Shown here in pieces: positions 32,020-41,032 of a stretch of DNA of 64,000 bases. A program made the translations under genes and the position numbers. Below the pieces are notes generated by a model that was not told where the DNA came from, searched no databases, and was given only the letters and a program-made list of their open reading frames with translations. The DNA comes from Dipteris shenzhenensis (taxonomy: Eukaryota; Polypodiophyta; Polypodiopsida; Gleicheniales): the NCBI GenBank assembly GCA_047967505.1, contig CM106540.1; one strand, 5' to 3'. Position 1 is the stretch's first letter; each line of letters starts with the position of its first letter.

Positions 32020-32170
32020 GAGGTAGATGGGCAGTCCATACGGGCAGGCTGTTACGGCTGTACGGGCAGTCAGCTATGGTTGTAGTCCGTACGGTGGACC
32101 AGTAGGCAGCCTGCACGGGCGCACCAGTCCATACGGCCTGTACGGCTGGCTGTACAGCCTGTTTGCAGGC
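32020..32170. repeat. GTACGG-rich degenerate repeat near the primer site
   Basis: Words such as CTGTACGGGCAG, CCGTACGG, CATACGGCCTGTACGG and CTGTACAGCC recur over ~150 bp. A comparable variable tract lies near the primer site of the adjoining LTR element at 32740-32830. Confidence 0.6.
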
Positions 32171-32420
32171 TAAGACAGCAGCCGAGATTGAAGCATTCCG
32201 GGCTGATGGAGAGGCTAATGGCAAGACTAATGGGGCAGCTGATGGCGAAGCATTCCGGGCTGATCCTTTAACAGCTTCAAACAATGGTGAGGCTAAAGGA
32301 AAGGAGCTCTGCCTTGGAGTAGAGGGTAGCTTCCATTTGCGGGCTTCTCTCATCTCTAGGTAGAGCAAGAAGAAGGGCCCTTCTGAAGGGGAAGGTAGAA
32401 AGGGAGGCTCGGATACCACA

Positions 32421-32730
32421 TGAAGGCACATGGTGGAGAGGGAGAGAGAGAGAGGGTAGGCTAGGGAGAGAGATAATGGTACTCAAAGAGAGACATAATG
32501 AAATGGAAATGAAATAGCAAGAATAATGGACAAAACGAAAGCTCACATGCCGACCAAAGAGCTTGTAGGATTGATACTTGATTGATGTGACAAGTGACAC
32601 ACACACACATATGAATACCAATGCATATTGGATAGCTCCCAATGTGACACGTGGTATCCATAGGACAAACTAGACTAAAACTCACACTAGAACACACTAA
32701 ACTGACTCAACTTGACTTCATGTTCTAACA
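32421..32730 (-). repeat. cTRIM 5' LTR
   Basis: 310 bp, TGTTAGAACATGAAGTCAAG to CCACCATGTGCCTTCA on the minus strand. Adjacent to the primer site on its left. Its sequence is clearly homologous to the partner LTR, with several differences and small indels, so the insertion is not very recent. Confidence 0.87.
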
Positions 32731-32735
32731 CTGGA

Positions 32736-33340
32736 GCAATACACAAATAGAGTGGAACAGAATGCACGAGCCGGAGCAAAGTGCATGGGCCAGAGAGCAA
32801 GCTGGAGCGAGTGGAGCTCGAGTTGTACGGCGACTCAAAGAGCCCACGAATGTGCTCCCACAAAGGTGCTGGGAAGTCCACAAGCAAGCTGAGGTGACAG
32901 GAGCAACACACTGACGTCGGGGAACTTGCTTGGTGACGGAAAGCAAGACAAGAGCCGGGAGCTAGTGAGTGTGGCTCTGATACACATGAAGGAGAAAATG
33001 GAGAAAGGTTGTGAACACAAGTGAACAAGAAGTGGTCACACAGAAATTCCAATAGGATGCTCAATGAAAATGAAGTACAAGTACTTGGTATATATAGCAA
33101 ATGTCAAGGGCTATGGAGTGTGTATGACAGGTGATGAGATCCACATGAGATGTGTTCATACTTTTGTCTGACGTGTGCATGTTCAGGACAATAGAGAAGT
33201 GTGAGTTGATCTGTCTCTGTTTCATTACGATCACAGAGTACAAAGTTGACCATTGGGTGGCTATACCCCCAGGATCCACAACCTCCAATCCTAGTCGATG
33301 TGACCTAGCATGGACCAAGGTTATGTCGCTTTGAGCTTGA
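32736..33340 (-). mobile_element. Another LTR element: primer site and LTR, minus strand
   Basis: The complement of 32973-32984 gives TGTATCAGAGCC, a one-base variant of the tRNA-iMet primer site. It abuts an LTR tip ending CTCCTTCA (complement of 32987 on). Further right the complement of GGTATATATAGC (about 33089-33100) is a TATA box. The right (5') LTR boundary could not be fixed and no coding region is attached. Confidence 0.6.
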
Positions 33341-34205
33341 GGTGATATTGGTGTGTATAAGTGTGGCTGCACTCGCCCTGCTATGTGAGTTTGCTAATAG
33401 GTAGGATTGATGTGTCCACAATTATAACTTCAATTTTTAGGGAGTCTCTTTCCATTGCATGTGTAAAGTATCATGTAGATGGTGACCAATGATTTTCAAC
33501 TTTCTTCAGGAGGTAAGGTCCCACTTCAACTCGACCTCCCATCTTCTAAACCATGTGCGTGTGTCTAGGACACACGCCGTTCATAAGGATCTTGCTTTTG
33601 ACCATCTTCTATAGTCTAGATCTAGTCTTCCATACTATCTTAGGTAGTTTGTCACTGGGCATCTCCTTCCCCTTCGTGACATATCGATATACTCTTTCCT
33701 AGGCAAAAAATTCCAGCGGCCTATTCCCAATCCCAATTTCTAAGAGAAGGATGGAATAATGGACTTAACACCCCTGGTTGCATCTATTCTAGCCATGGCA
33801 ATCTGCGTCGTCCGGATGTCGTGGTACTGAAGTCTTTGATCCTATGGAGATAAGTGACCACCTGGAAGACTGCATCAAGCTAATCCTATGACTACCTTAA
33901 AGACCGCATCTATTTGTAGACGGGTAGCCCAAAACTCTACCAGTATGATCTGATGCGGGACTGATGCCTTGCTATGGATCATCCAAGCAAGAAGCAAAAC
34001 TTGAAGTCTCTCTATGCGGGACCAATCTGTCTCTAATAAGTTTGTCCCACAGAAGGGGCTACCATACCTCCCTGCTAGACAAACGAGTGAGTCGAGACTT
34101 GGTACTGGAATCTCGAAAATGTGAGTGAAAGCAGTGATGCTCGAGTCTGGCTAGTGCGACATATCCCGTGCTCAAATGGGCCTGCATAGCTATTCCCATC
34201 GTGAA
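33341..34205. other. No recognisable gene
   Basis: About 0.86 kb of intron without an assignable open frame, tandem repeat or LTR end. It may be old LINE sequence because it lies beyond the tail of the LINE at 34206, but I cannot show it. Confidence 0.35.
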
Positions 34206-35200
34206 GAGAAAGAAAGAAAGAAAGTTTATTAAAGTCTTTGGAAGACCGATGAGTCTATGAGACTATAAGAAACATAATACAACAAGTTGAAAGGGTGGAC
34301 TACTAAAATCAGCATCATCACCCATGCTAGATGCTAAATGCTACATAGTCCCAGAAAGCATCAATGCTACATAGTCATCACAGCAACATCATCTACATCA
34401 TCATCATCACCATGTCACATCAAATCCTGTGCCAAGTCTGGCTCAATACAACATATACTGGAGCTCTAGAAGAGAGGTCATGGTGGACCCAAAAGTTGGC
34501 AAGGCTGCGGTGGTATAAGATCAAGGATAGAGCGCTAGCGGTTGTCTATGAGTGCGGTCCGATGTGGCCTCTTGGCTGTAGCTTTGCGGCTGTCTATGGG
34601 TGCGGTCTGGTGTGGCCTTTTGACTAGGGATATAGTAATTCCTATCGGTTGCGTAGGTCGTGCCGTGGGTCTAAACATGGAAGGTATGTCTCTAAGTGGG
34701 ATTTGTGTGTCCTCCCTCTGTCGGGTATGTCATGTCACTGGCTCTGGATCTCTACCTCGCCGACTACCTAAGGAACGAGGGTCTATGTGATCTGGTTGAA
34801 AGAACTCTGTGATCATGCAATGAGATGGGTCTGTATGTGTGCTCAGCTCCTGCTTTTGTAATATGAGCAAGCGTTCTTGATGGTTAACTGCCTCATGAAT
34901 GAAGCCGCCTAAGCATCTTTGATTTAGATAAGAAAGGAAGTGGGAGAGTAGACCGTAGCTATCTTTGAAGAGACAATAGTAGTGGCCTTGGATCTTGTAA
35001 TATACTGGGCATCTGAAAACGGATTGCTCCTCTGACTTGATCTCCTATAGATCACATAAAATCCGTCTCTCTCTAGGTACTCCCTCAGCTTGCCCGCTCT
35101 CAAGATGAAGTCGATGTGATGAAACCTGAAACTACCCAATAGAGATCCTCAATGAATGGGGGAGATGAATCCGAGTATATCCTGGGGGTCAATAAAGCCC
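34206..35200 (-). mobile_element. LINE 3' part with (CTTT)n tail and C-terminal zinc region
   Basis: The tail is at 34206-34221 (AAAG repeats), followed by the complement of CATAGACTCATCGGTCTTCC, the same 3' module as at 21690-21785. At about 34780-35150 the minus strand encodes pieces such as VPRERRILCDL and SEEQSVFRCPVYYKI across frames, similar to the C-terminal zinc region of LINE RT proteins (compare CQLCDQGMVETEEHMVMICP at 38430-38490). Frameshifts and stops break it. The 5' boundary is unclear. Confidence 0.55.
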
Positions 35201-35794
35201 TCATTGGAAATGTACAAACAACGATCTCTATAAAAGCTGAGCTTCATTGGAAGCTCCCTCGGTGCCAACCAGGTCCTGAATGTGTGTAGCTATAGAAGGT
35301 CCTCATGTATGACCTGGTTGACCTCATGATATCCGAGTGGCATCAATGTTGTACTAGAATGGGGGTAATCTGTCCATGTGGAGCCCCAATCTCTCAAACC
35401 ACTTGCATGTGTGTGCATACTAGCATCTCTAATCTTCCTCAGCTGCTAGGGCATGATGCAAGGTTTTGATATTGCTAATATGGTGCACTTTTTTCTTTCT
35501 AGGTATGTGAGCTCAAAGGAAATAGATCCCACCATGCTTGAGGATGCTTGAGTTATGTCAGTGGAGGTGGTTTGTTTACAAGACTTAGGATATATATGAA
35601 ACCCAAGTATAAAGTGAAAACCCTAGACTAGAATAACTTAGACCAAGTCTAGTATCATCCTTGACAGTAGGAGAACCTTCGATGCTCTACTCGAGCCCAC
35701 TCTACATCCGAGAGTTCCTGTCCCCCCAGTAAGGGCTACTGCACATGCCTATTAGCCGAATCACAGAGTCAAAGAGGAGAGCCTTGGTCCGAGG

Positions 35795-35841
<47 letters not shown>

Positions 35842-36460
35842 TTTTATGCAATGCTCTACATGGGCATGTTATAACAGCTTGTACCTGCTATGCATGATGG
35901 ATTTGATTGTTTGTAACCTTGCATATGACTATACTCAATTCTACAACCTTCAACCTACTTTTGTTTTACATGACGAATTGGGCTTTTTACTGGATTTATG
36001 TAACCACATAACTAAGAGCAAGTTATCCAAGTGAATCTTTTGTAGGTAAACACTATGTTTTTGTTGTTCTCTAGTATATGATATGATTTGGAGAAGGAAA
36101 TGTCTATTGAGAGCTTAGGTCTTCTGCCCATACCAGATGATCTGTGAAAAATGGGACCAAACTAGTAGCTTAACTGCAATTCAAATCAAAGAGGGTTTGA
36201 GCTAAAAAAATTTTCCACGTAAGGTTATCTATTCTAATTTTGACAGAAAATTAAATTGCATTGCCATATCTCAGCAAAAGATTGTGTGTATTAAGTGACT
36301 AGCTACTCCTGTTTTAGAAACTCAAAATTTCCAATTGTTTTTCTATGCTAATTTTGTCCTGGACTGAACTTTGATTAGTACAGTTGTGTCCTTTGTTCAC
36401 ATTTCATTACCTTCTGGCATTACCATTGCGATGGGTAACTGAAATCGAATGTTTACACAG
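35201..36460. other. Remaining intron sequence with (GA)n
   Basis: A (GA)n run lies at about 35798-35836. The rest, notably 35840-36450, is AT-rich with no repeat signature, and may be original intron sequence of the NAPE-PLD-like gene (inference). Confidence 0.45.
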
Positions 36461-36516
36461 GAACATTCACACTGACGGATGAACCCATTTTGGAACCACC
36501 CTTGAGGTTGAAAAAG
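36461..36516 (+). CDS. NAPE-PLD: NAPE-PLD-like gene, exon TFTLTDEP
   Basis: Encodes (G)TFTLTDEPILEPPLRLKK, the conserved HWGTF-x-LTDEP segment that follows the zinc-ligand histidine in NAPE-PLD proteins. The first two bases complete the glycine codon left open at 18988. The acceptor is TTTACACAG ending at 36460; the donor is GTATGC at 36517, phase 0. No frame damage. Confidence 0.9.
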
Positions 36517-36742
36517 GTATGCATAATGCATGACTACTTTTGTTCTGTTGTGCATATTCAAACTCCTTTTTATATAAAGATTTGTTTGCTTCTTAAAAAA
36601 AAAGTACAAACAGACCTGTGCACGGGTTCCTTCTGCTGGTAGTGATTTTCCATTTTAAAGAGCAGCATCAGATTTGAGGGAGTTCTGGCTCGATGACAAC
36701 TTGAACACAGTTTTTTTACTTCACCCTATGGTGGTTTTGCAG

Positions 36743-36814
36743 GAGCTGCAACGATTGGGAATAGATCTTTCATGTTTCATAACAATGAAACATGGGGAGA
36801 CACAAAACTGGTGA
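36743..36814 (+). CDS. NAPE-PLD: NAPE-PLD-like gene, last exon
   Basis: Encodes ELQRLGIDLSCFITMKHGET and QNW, then TGA at 36812-36814. The MKHGE(T/S) end is typical of the family C-terminus. The acceptor is GGTTTTGCAG ending at 36742; the preceding intron is 226 bp. All four exons keep one frame without stops, which argues for a functional gene or a recent copy. No poly-A signal could be fixed with confidence. Confidence 0.9.
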   Translation, partial: ELQRLGIDLSCFITMKHGETQNW

Positions 36815-37199
36815 AGACCATAAGAGTTTTATTTTCAACAAGGGTTTACTTGTCTTGACTAATTATAGTGTCTGGAAAAAAAAAGAATTATGTACTGGTA
36901 AGAAAAAGATACATGAAGGGGGGACAAACATGGTCAGACCCCTAAAATACAGAGAGGTGGGTAGGTCGAAGTCCACTCAAAAAGTTCTTATTAGTATCAA
37001 ATAGTTGCATGCAGGGGACAACTATCAAAATTGAGTATTGTCTTAAGGAATCAAAAGGGTTTCTGGATTTTACAGTTTTTCATTCCAGGTTTTCATTTGC
37101 TGACTTCGGACATAAGTTCTGCATGTAAACATGAGGACAAATTTTAAAAAAATACTTTAACACTCTGTGGGTTGTATTTTATGTTTTTCCATAAAAAAG
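36815..37199 (+). other. 3' flank of the NAPE-PLD-like gene
   Basis: AT-rich sequence following the stop codon, presumably 3' untranslated region and flank. It contains TTTTATTTTC and several A-runs but no single clear poly-A signal. A cTRIM LTR begins 385 bp after the stop. Confidence 0.5.
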
Positions 37200-37565
37200 T
37201 GAAGGAACATGTGGCAAGCTCTCTCTAGGAATGGAAAGGAAAGATTGCAAGCATAATGGAAATGAAGTCAAATGGAAGTAGGCAATAGCAATGAACCAAA
37301 ATACTCACATGTAGATAGCTTGATGTTGACTGATGTGTAAAGACTCAAGACTAGTACAACACTATATAGTGTGAGCCTCTAGACTCTAGAAAGTCACAAT
37401 GCATATGGCATAATCTCCGATATGACACGTGGCACTATCCAGGACTCACTAGAGTATAAAATAAGTCCTAGGGGCCTAGGACACACAAATACACTCACTT
37501 TGACTTCATATTCTAACATCCCCTCATGAAGGAAAGGTGAGGGACTACTGGAATGAAATCTAGGA
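37200..37565 (-). mobile_element. cTRIM 3' LTR plus polypurine side, truncated
   Basis: The LTR is at 37200-37518 (minus strand TGTTAGAATATGAAGTCAAA to CATGTTCCTTCA), followed on its right by the complement of the polypurine tract and the conserved TGAGGGACTACTGGAATG block (37519-37565). There it stops at the 5'-truncated LINE that starts near 37566. A TATA word (CTATATAG) lies at 37362-37369. Confidence 0.82.
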
Positions 37566-38105
37566 CACGAAGGTTTGGTGGGCTAAGTTCTCCTACCACT
37601 CCACCCGGGCCCGTTGGGTACAACAAGGGGACAGGATGATGAAGCAGTTCTTTCAGACCACTGGACCTCGACTGGCAGGCCAGCAGTTACAATGTTTACG
37701 AGATCCGCAGGGCATTATGCACACCGATCCATAGGAGATTTTAGAGCTGACCACGATTTTCTACAATCAGCTCTTTCAGGTGTAGAGGATGACTCTAGCT
37801 TTGCCTTGTCGCCTGTGAGCTAGTTTGGGACCATGTTCTGACGGTAGTCTTGTGGGAGTTGTGCAGAAGTGTGGAGGAGCCTTTCATGGATGAGGAGCCC
37901 TCAAGGCCCTCTCGACCCAGAAGTGTCCTGGTGAAGATGGCTTGTTGACTCTGGCCTTCTTTCAGAACTTTTGGGAGATCATTTCCACCCCTTTCCATTT
38001 AGCCTGCCAGGAGATCTTTGACATGGGCTTCCTTCCTTAGGTGGATTTATTTGATCCCACGAGGGGGACATAGGTCATATTCGACAATGGAGATCGATCA
38101 CCTTG
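37566..38105 (+). pseudogene. LINE ORF2, left part
   Basis: Broken frames encode EN-RT linker and the KCPGEDGLLTLAFF box at about 37919-37960. Several stops, for example near 37731 and 37819, interrupt it. The last codons before the cTRIM encode RQWRSITLL. Confidence 0.75.
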
Positions 38106-38139
38106 CTTGATGAAGGAACATGTTGGAGAGAGAGAGAGA

Positions 38140-40021
38140 AGAAGAAGAAGAAGAAGAATATATTATCGTCCTCTGAAGACCAAAATCGGCCTATGGGACC
38201 TGAGCAATACAATATCACAAGTACATGAAAGCTCCTCCCGAAGATGGGAGGGTGGAAAGAGAAACCACCTTCTAGGATTCAGGTGGATTCCTATGCTTGA
38301 AGAGCTTATACACAAATGTTCCTAAAGCTGAAGGTGACCCTTTATGCAGCAAATCAGCCAGTTTGTTATGTCCCTCAAGGAGGTGATTGAACTCTTCCCT
38401 AATGTGTGCATAGTGAGGGCATATCATTACCATGTGTTCTTCTGTTTCAACCATACCTTGATCACATAGTTGGCATATTCTACTCTCCCTTGGCATCTTT
38501 TTCCATCCCCCTGTTTCTATTTGCAGCTGGTGTGATCGGGTGCGAAGTGAGGCTAAAGCCCTCCGTTTATGCACTGCTATAGGTGTACATATGTACTTCT
38601 GCGTTGTTGTCTCCCTTCCTGTATAAATTGACCAATATTCGGGGTTGATATATGTGCGATAGTACTCAAATTTATCTTTGTTTTCTGCTGTTTGCCATTT
38701 CCTGTGTAGTGCATTCAGCAGGTCATAATGAAAAGCCTCTTCATCAATCTCCTCTGAAGAGTAGTTTAAATACTCTTCTACTTCCCACTTCTTGAACCAT
38801 TTTTTTAGGTCCTGTGCCCATCCGGATGTCAAAATCTTGCCCTTGTTTGTCTTTTGAAGCTTCTGACTTTCATTCCATGCTCTCTTTGGTAGCCTTTCAT
38901 TATCCATGCACTTGACCTTTGTGATGTATCTGAGTACTCTCTTCAGAGCATGTAGCTCTATGGGTATCCATCCTGTCTCTAGGAGTAACAAAGAGTATGG
39001 TGTAGTAGCCTTGATGCCCAGGTGCCTCCTAATGAAAGACTTTTGCATTTTCTCTATCTCATTCCACGTTGATGGAGATATACTCCCACCCCATACCTCT
39101 ACTCCGTAGAGTACTGTCTGTATCACATATGCCCCAAAGATCATATTTCGTACTTGCCACCTTCTCGTATTGCTATTGTTGCACTCATTTTCAAATTGGA
39201 AGTATTTTGCCCATCCTGCATCAAGTCTCCGTTGCACACAGCTATTCCATCTATTATTGGCGGGGATTTCAATACCCAAGTATTTGAATGAGTGCACTGT
39301 CTCAATGGGTTGTCCTTTATATAAGATTTGGAGGGGGCTGCTTGGCTGTATAGTCTTGACTATCATGAGTTTAGTTTTGTTGACATTAATAGCCATCCCA
39401 CTCTCTGCACAAAATATGCTGAAGATATCCATCATTTTTTGCATCTTACTTTCACTATCGGTGAAAACAACCACATCATCTGCGTAAAGAAGCAACCAAA
39501 TCACGAGACCTGCTAGATGAGGGCTGTATAACTCATCTTTACATGCTTCTTCATTCACCAACTCCTCAAGTCTATCAATGCATAGGCCGAACAAAGTGGG
39601 TGAGAGCGGACATCCTTGTTTTACCCCCATATTACTATAGAACTCTTGTGACATCCCATCCTTACATTTTAGTTGACATTTTACTTCCTCATAAAGTCTA
39701 AAGACAGCAGACCTTATTTCCTCGGGCACCCCTATGCATTCCATTCTCTCCCATAGCACATCCCTAGGCACTGTATCAAATGCCTTCTTAAAGTCAATGA
39801 AACAACAGAAGAGTGGCTTCCCCTTGAGGCGGCTTTCCTCCATCAAAACTCGAAGAGTGACTAGGTGATCCACTGTACAGTGTTTTGGTCTGAAACCAGC
39901 TTGTCCCATTGCTCTTTTATTTTCTTTCTCTGCCCAAGCACTCAATTTTGCCTCTACTATTGTGCTGTATAGTTTGGCTAGAGTGGAACATACCATAATT
40001 GTTCTGTAATTTGTTAATTGC
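38140..40021 (-). mobile_element. LINE nested in the cTRIM LTR, inserted in a (GA)n run
   Basis: Tail (GAA)n at 38138-38158 on the left, 5'-truncated end at about 40021 on the right. Both sides are GA-repeat DNA of the cTRIM LTR, so the target duplication is hidden in (GA)n. The 3' module contains GTCCCATAGGCCGATTTTGG. Because its frame is intact it is the youngest insertion in this nest. Confidence 0.88.
38272..39996 (-). CDS. LINE reverse transcriptase, open 574-codon frame (5'-truncated ORF2)
   Basis: The open frame actually extends a little upstream of the ATG to the truncation point (NYRTI precedes it), so the ATG at 39996 is not the native start. RT boxes: FIDFKKAFDTV (palm A), GVKQGCPLSPTLFGLCID, LLYADDVVVF with both catalytic Asp. 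A thumb and connector follow (HSFKYLGIEI, VLYGVEVWGGS, QKSFIRRHLGI), and a C-terminal zinc motif CQLCDQGMVETEEHMVMICP. No stop or frameshift in 1.7 kb. The endonuclease is missing. It resembles the GVEQGCSLSPTVFGLYI piece at 5390-5440. Confidence 0.88.
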   Translation of the reverse strand: MVCSTLAKLYSTIVEAKLSAWAEKENKRAMGQAGFRPKHCTVDHLVTLRVLMEESRLKGKPLFCCFIDFKKAFDTVPRDVLWERMECIGVPEEIRSAVFRLYEEVKCQLKCKDGMSQEFYSNMGVKQGCPLSPTLFGLCIDRLEELVNEEACKDELYSPHLAGLVIWLLLYADDVVVFTDSESKMQKMMDIFSIFCAESGMAINVNKTKLMIVKTIQPSSPLQILYKGQPIETVHSFKYLGIEIPANNRWNSCVQRRLDAGWAKYFQFENECNNSNTRRWQVRNMIFGAYVIQTVLYGVEVWGGSISPSTWNEIEKMQKSFIRRHLGIKATTPYSLLLLETGWIPIELHALKRVLRYITKVKCMDNERLPKRAWNESQKLQKTNKGKILTSGWAQDLKKWFKKWEVEEYLNYSSEEIDEEAFHYDLLNALHRKWQTAENKDKFEYYRTYINPEYWSIYTGRETTTQKYICTPIAVHKRRALASLRTRSHQLQIETGGWKKMPRESRICQLCDQGMVETEEHMVMICPHYAHIREEFNHLLEGHNKLADLLHKGSPSALGTFVYKLFKHRNPPES

Positions 40022-40022
40022 T

Positions 40023-40054
<32 letters not shown>

Positions 40055-40692
40055 GGGGGGGTAGGCTAGGGACATAGAAGATAATACTCAAATGGAAACA
40101 TAATGAAAGTGAAAGGAAATGGAAATGAGCAATAGACTAAAATGGAAAGACTCACATTGATAAATCTTGATGTAGACTCCTTGATGTGTGTTGATGTGAC
40201 ACACAAGTACAATCATATATAGGATAGACACACACTAGAATACCAAAGTGCATATGGGATATCTCCCAATATGACACGTAGCACTCACACATAAGACTCT
40301 CTTAGAACTCCTAGTAGAACACACTAAAATACACTCGACTTCATGTTCTAACACCTCCCCATGAAGGAAAGGTGAGGGACTACTGGAATGGAACCAAGAA
40401 CAAAACATGACAATGAGGGACTATTAATCTGTGCATCCCTTGTAGCTCAAAGGCTAAAGTTTGAGCATGTTCAGAGGTTGATCCAAGCACTCTCATGGCT
40501 TGAGACTCAACATGACTCAGAGGCTCACGTCTCAGCATGGCTACATGACCAGCTCGTAGGTCCAGGAATACACCACCATCCTGGAACTCGGCCAGAGCCC
40601 TGATAAAGAGACCCTATCAAAGCCAATACATGGCTCCCACAATACATCCCCCTCCTAGCTCCAAAACAGGGTGACATGGCTTTGATACCACA

Positions 40693-41027
40693 TGAAGGAA
40701 CATGGTGGAAAGGGAGAGGGAGAGGGAGAGAGAGAAAGGGTAGGCTAGGGAGAGGGAAGATCATACTCAAATGGAAACATAATGAAAGTGAAAGGAAAGG
40801 GAAATGAACAGTAGACCAAAATGGAAAGACTCACATTGATAAAGCTTGATGTAGACTCCTTGATGTGACACACAAGTACAATCATATATAGGGTAAACAC
40901 ACACTAGAATACCAAAGTGTATATGGGATATCTCCCAATATGACATGTGGCACTCACACATAAGACTCTACTAGAACTCCTAGTAGAACACACTAAAATA
41001 CACTCAACTTGACTTCATGTTCTAATA
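40693..41027 (-). repeat. cTRIM 5' LTR (reference copy)
   Basis: 335 bp. On the minus strand it runs TATTAGAACATGAAGTCAAG ... CCACCATGTTCCTTCA. Features: a TATATATG TATA word (complement of 40883-40890), a CT-rich stretch (complement of 40710-40740), and CCTAGCCTACC next to it, conserved in all copies. Confidence 0.9.
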
Positions 41028-41032
41028 CTTGA

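Larger units (their letters stand above)
29803..32730 (-). mobile_element. Complete cTRIM element (copia-derived, non-autonomous) with gag relic
   Basis: Flanked by the 5-bp duplication CTGGA (29798-29802 and 32731-32735). The LTRs are 29803-30113 and 32421-32730, ~310 bp each. The element reads on the minus strand: 5' LTR on the right, primer site TGGTATCCGAGCC (complement of 32406-32418), gag relic at 31613-31894, conserved non-coding block, polypurine run ATGGGGGGG (complement of 30114 on), 3' LTR on the left. Without the nested L1 it is about 1.96 kb. It inserted between a minisatellite and the primer-site region of another LTR element. Confidence 0.9.
18989..36460 (+). other. NAPE-PLD: 17,472-bp transposon-filled intron of the NAPE-PLD-like gene
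   Basis: Begins GTAGGA after HWG and ends TTTACACAG before the exon encoding TFTLTDEP. The split glycine codon (G + GA) is restored exactly. Inside are an L1 fragment, copia LTR/gag pieces, two copies of an L1-type LINE, an ORF1-only LINE, copia integrase and gag pieces, and a complete cTRIM element with a nested L1. Introns flanking it are only 226-234 bp, so expansion is local and insertion-driven. Confidence 0.85.
38111..41027 (-). mobile_element. Complete miniature LTR element (cTRIM), ~1.0 kb without its nested LINE
   Basis: Duplication CTTGA at 38106-38110 and 41028-41032. The left LTR is split by the nested LINE (38111-38139 and 40022-40353), the right LTR is 40693-41027 (335 bp). The internal region is only 339 bp (40354-40692): primer site TGGTATCAAAGCC (complement of 40678-40690), a conserved non-coding block, and a polypurine run (complement of 40354-40362). 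There is no coding capacity, which fits the TRIM definition. The right LTR begins TATTAG, a single change from the family TGTTAG. Confidence 0.93.
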
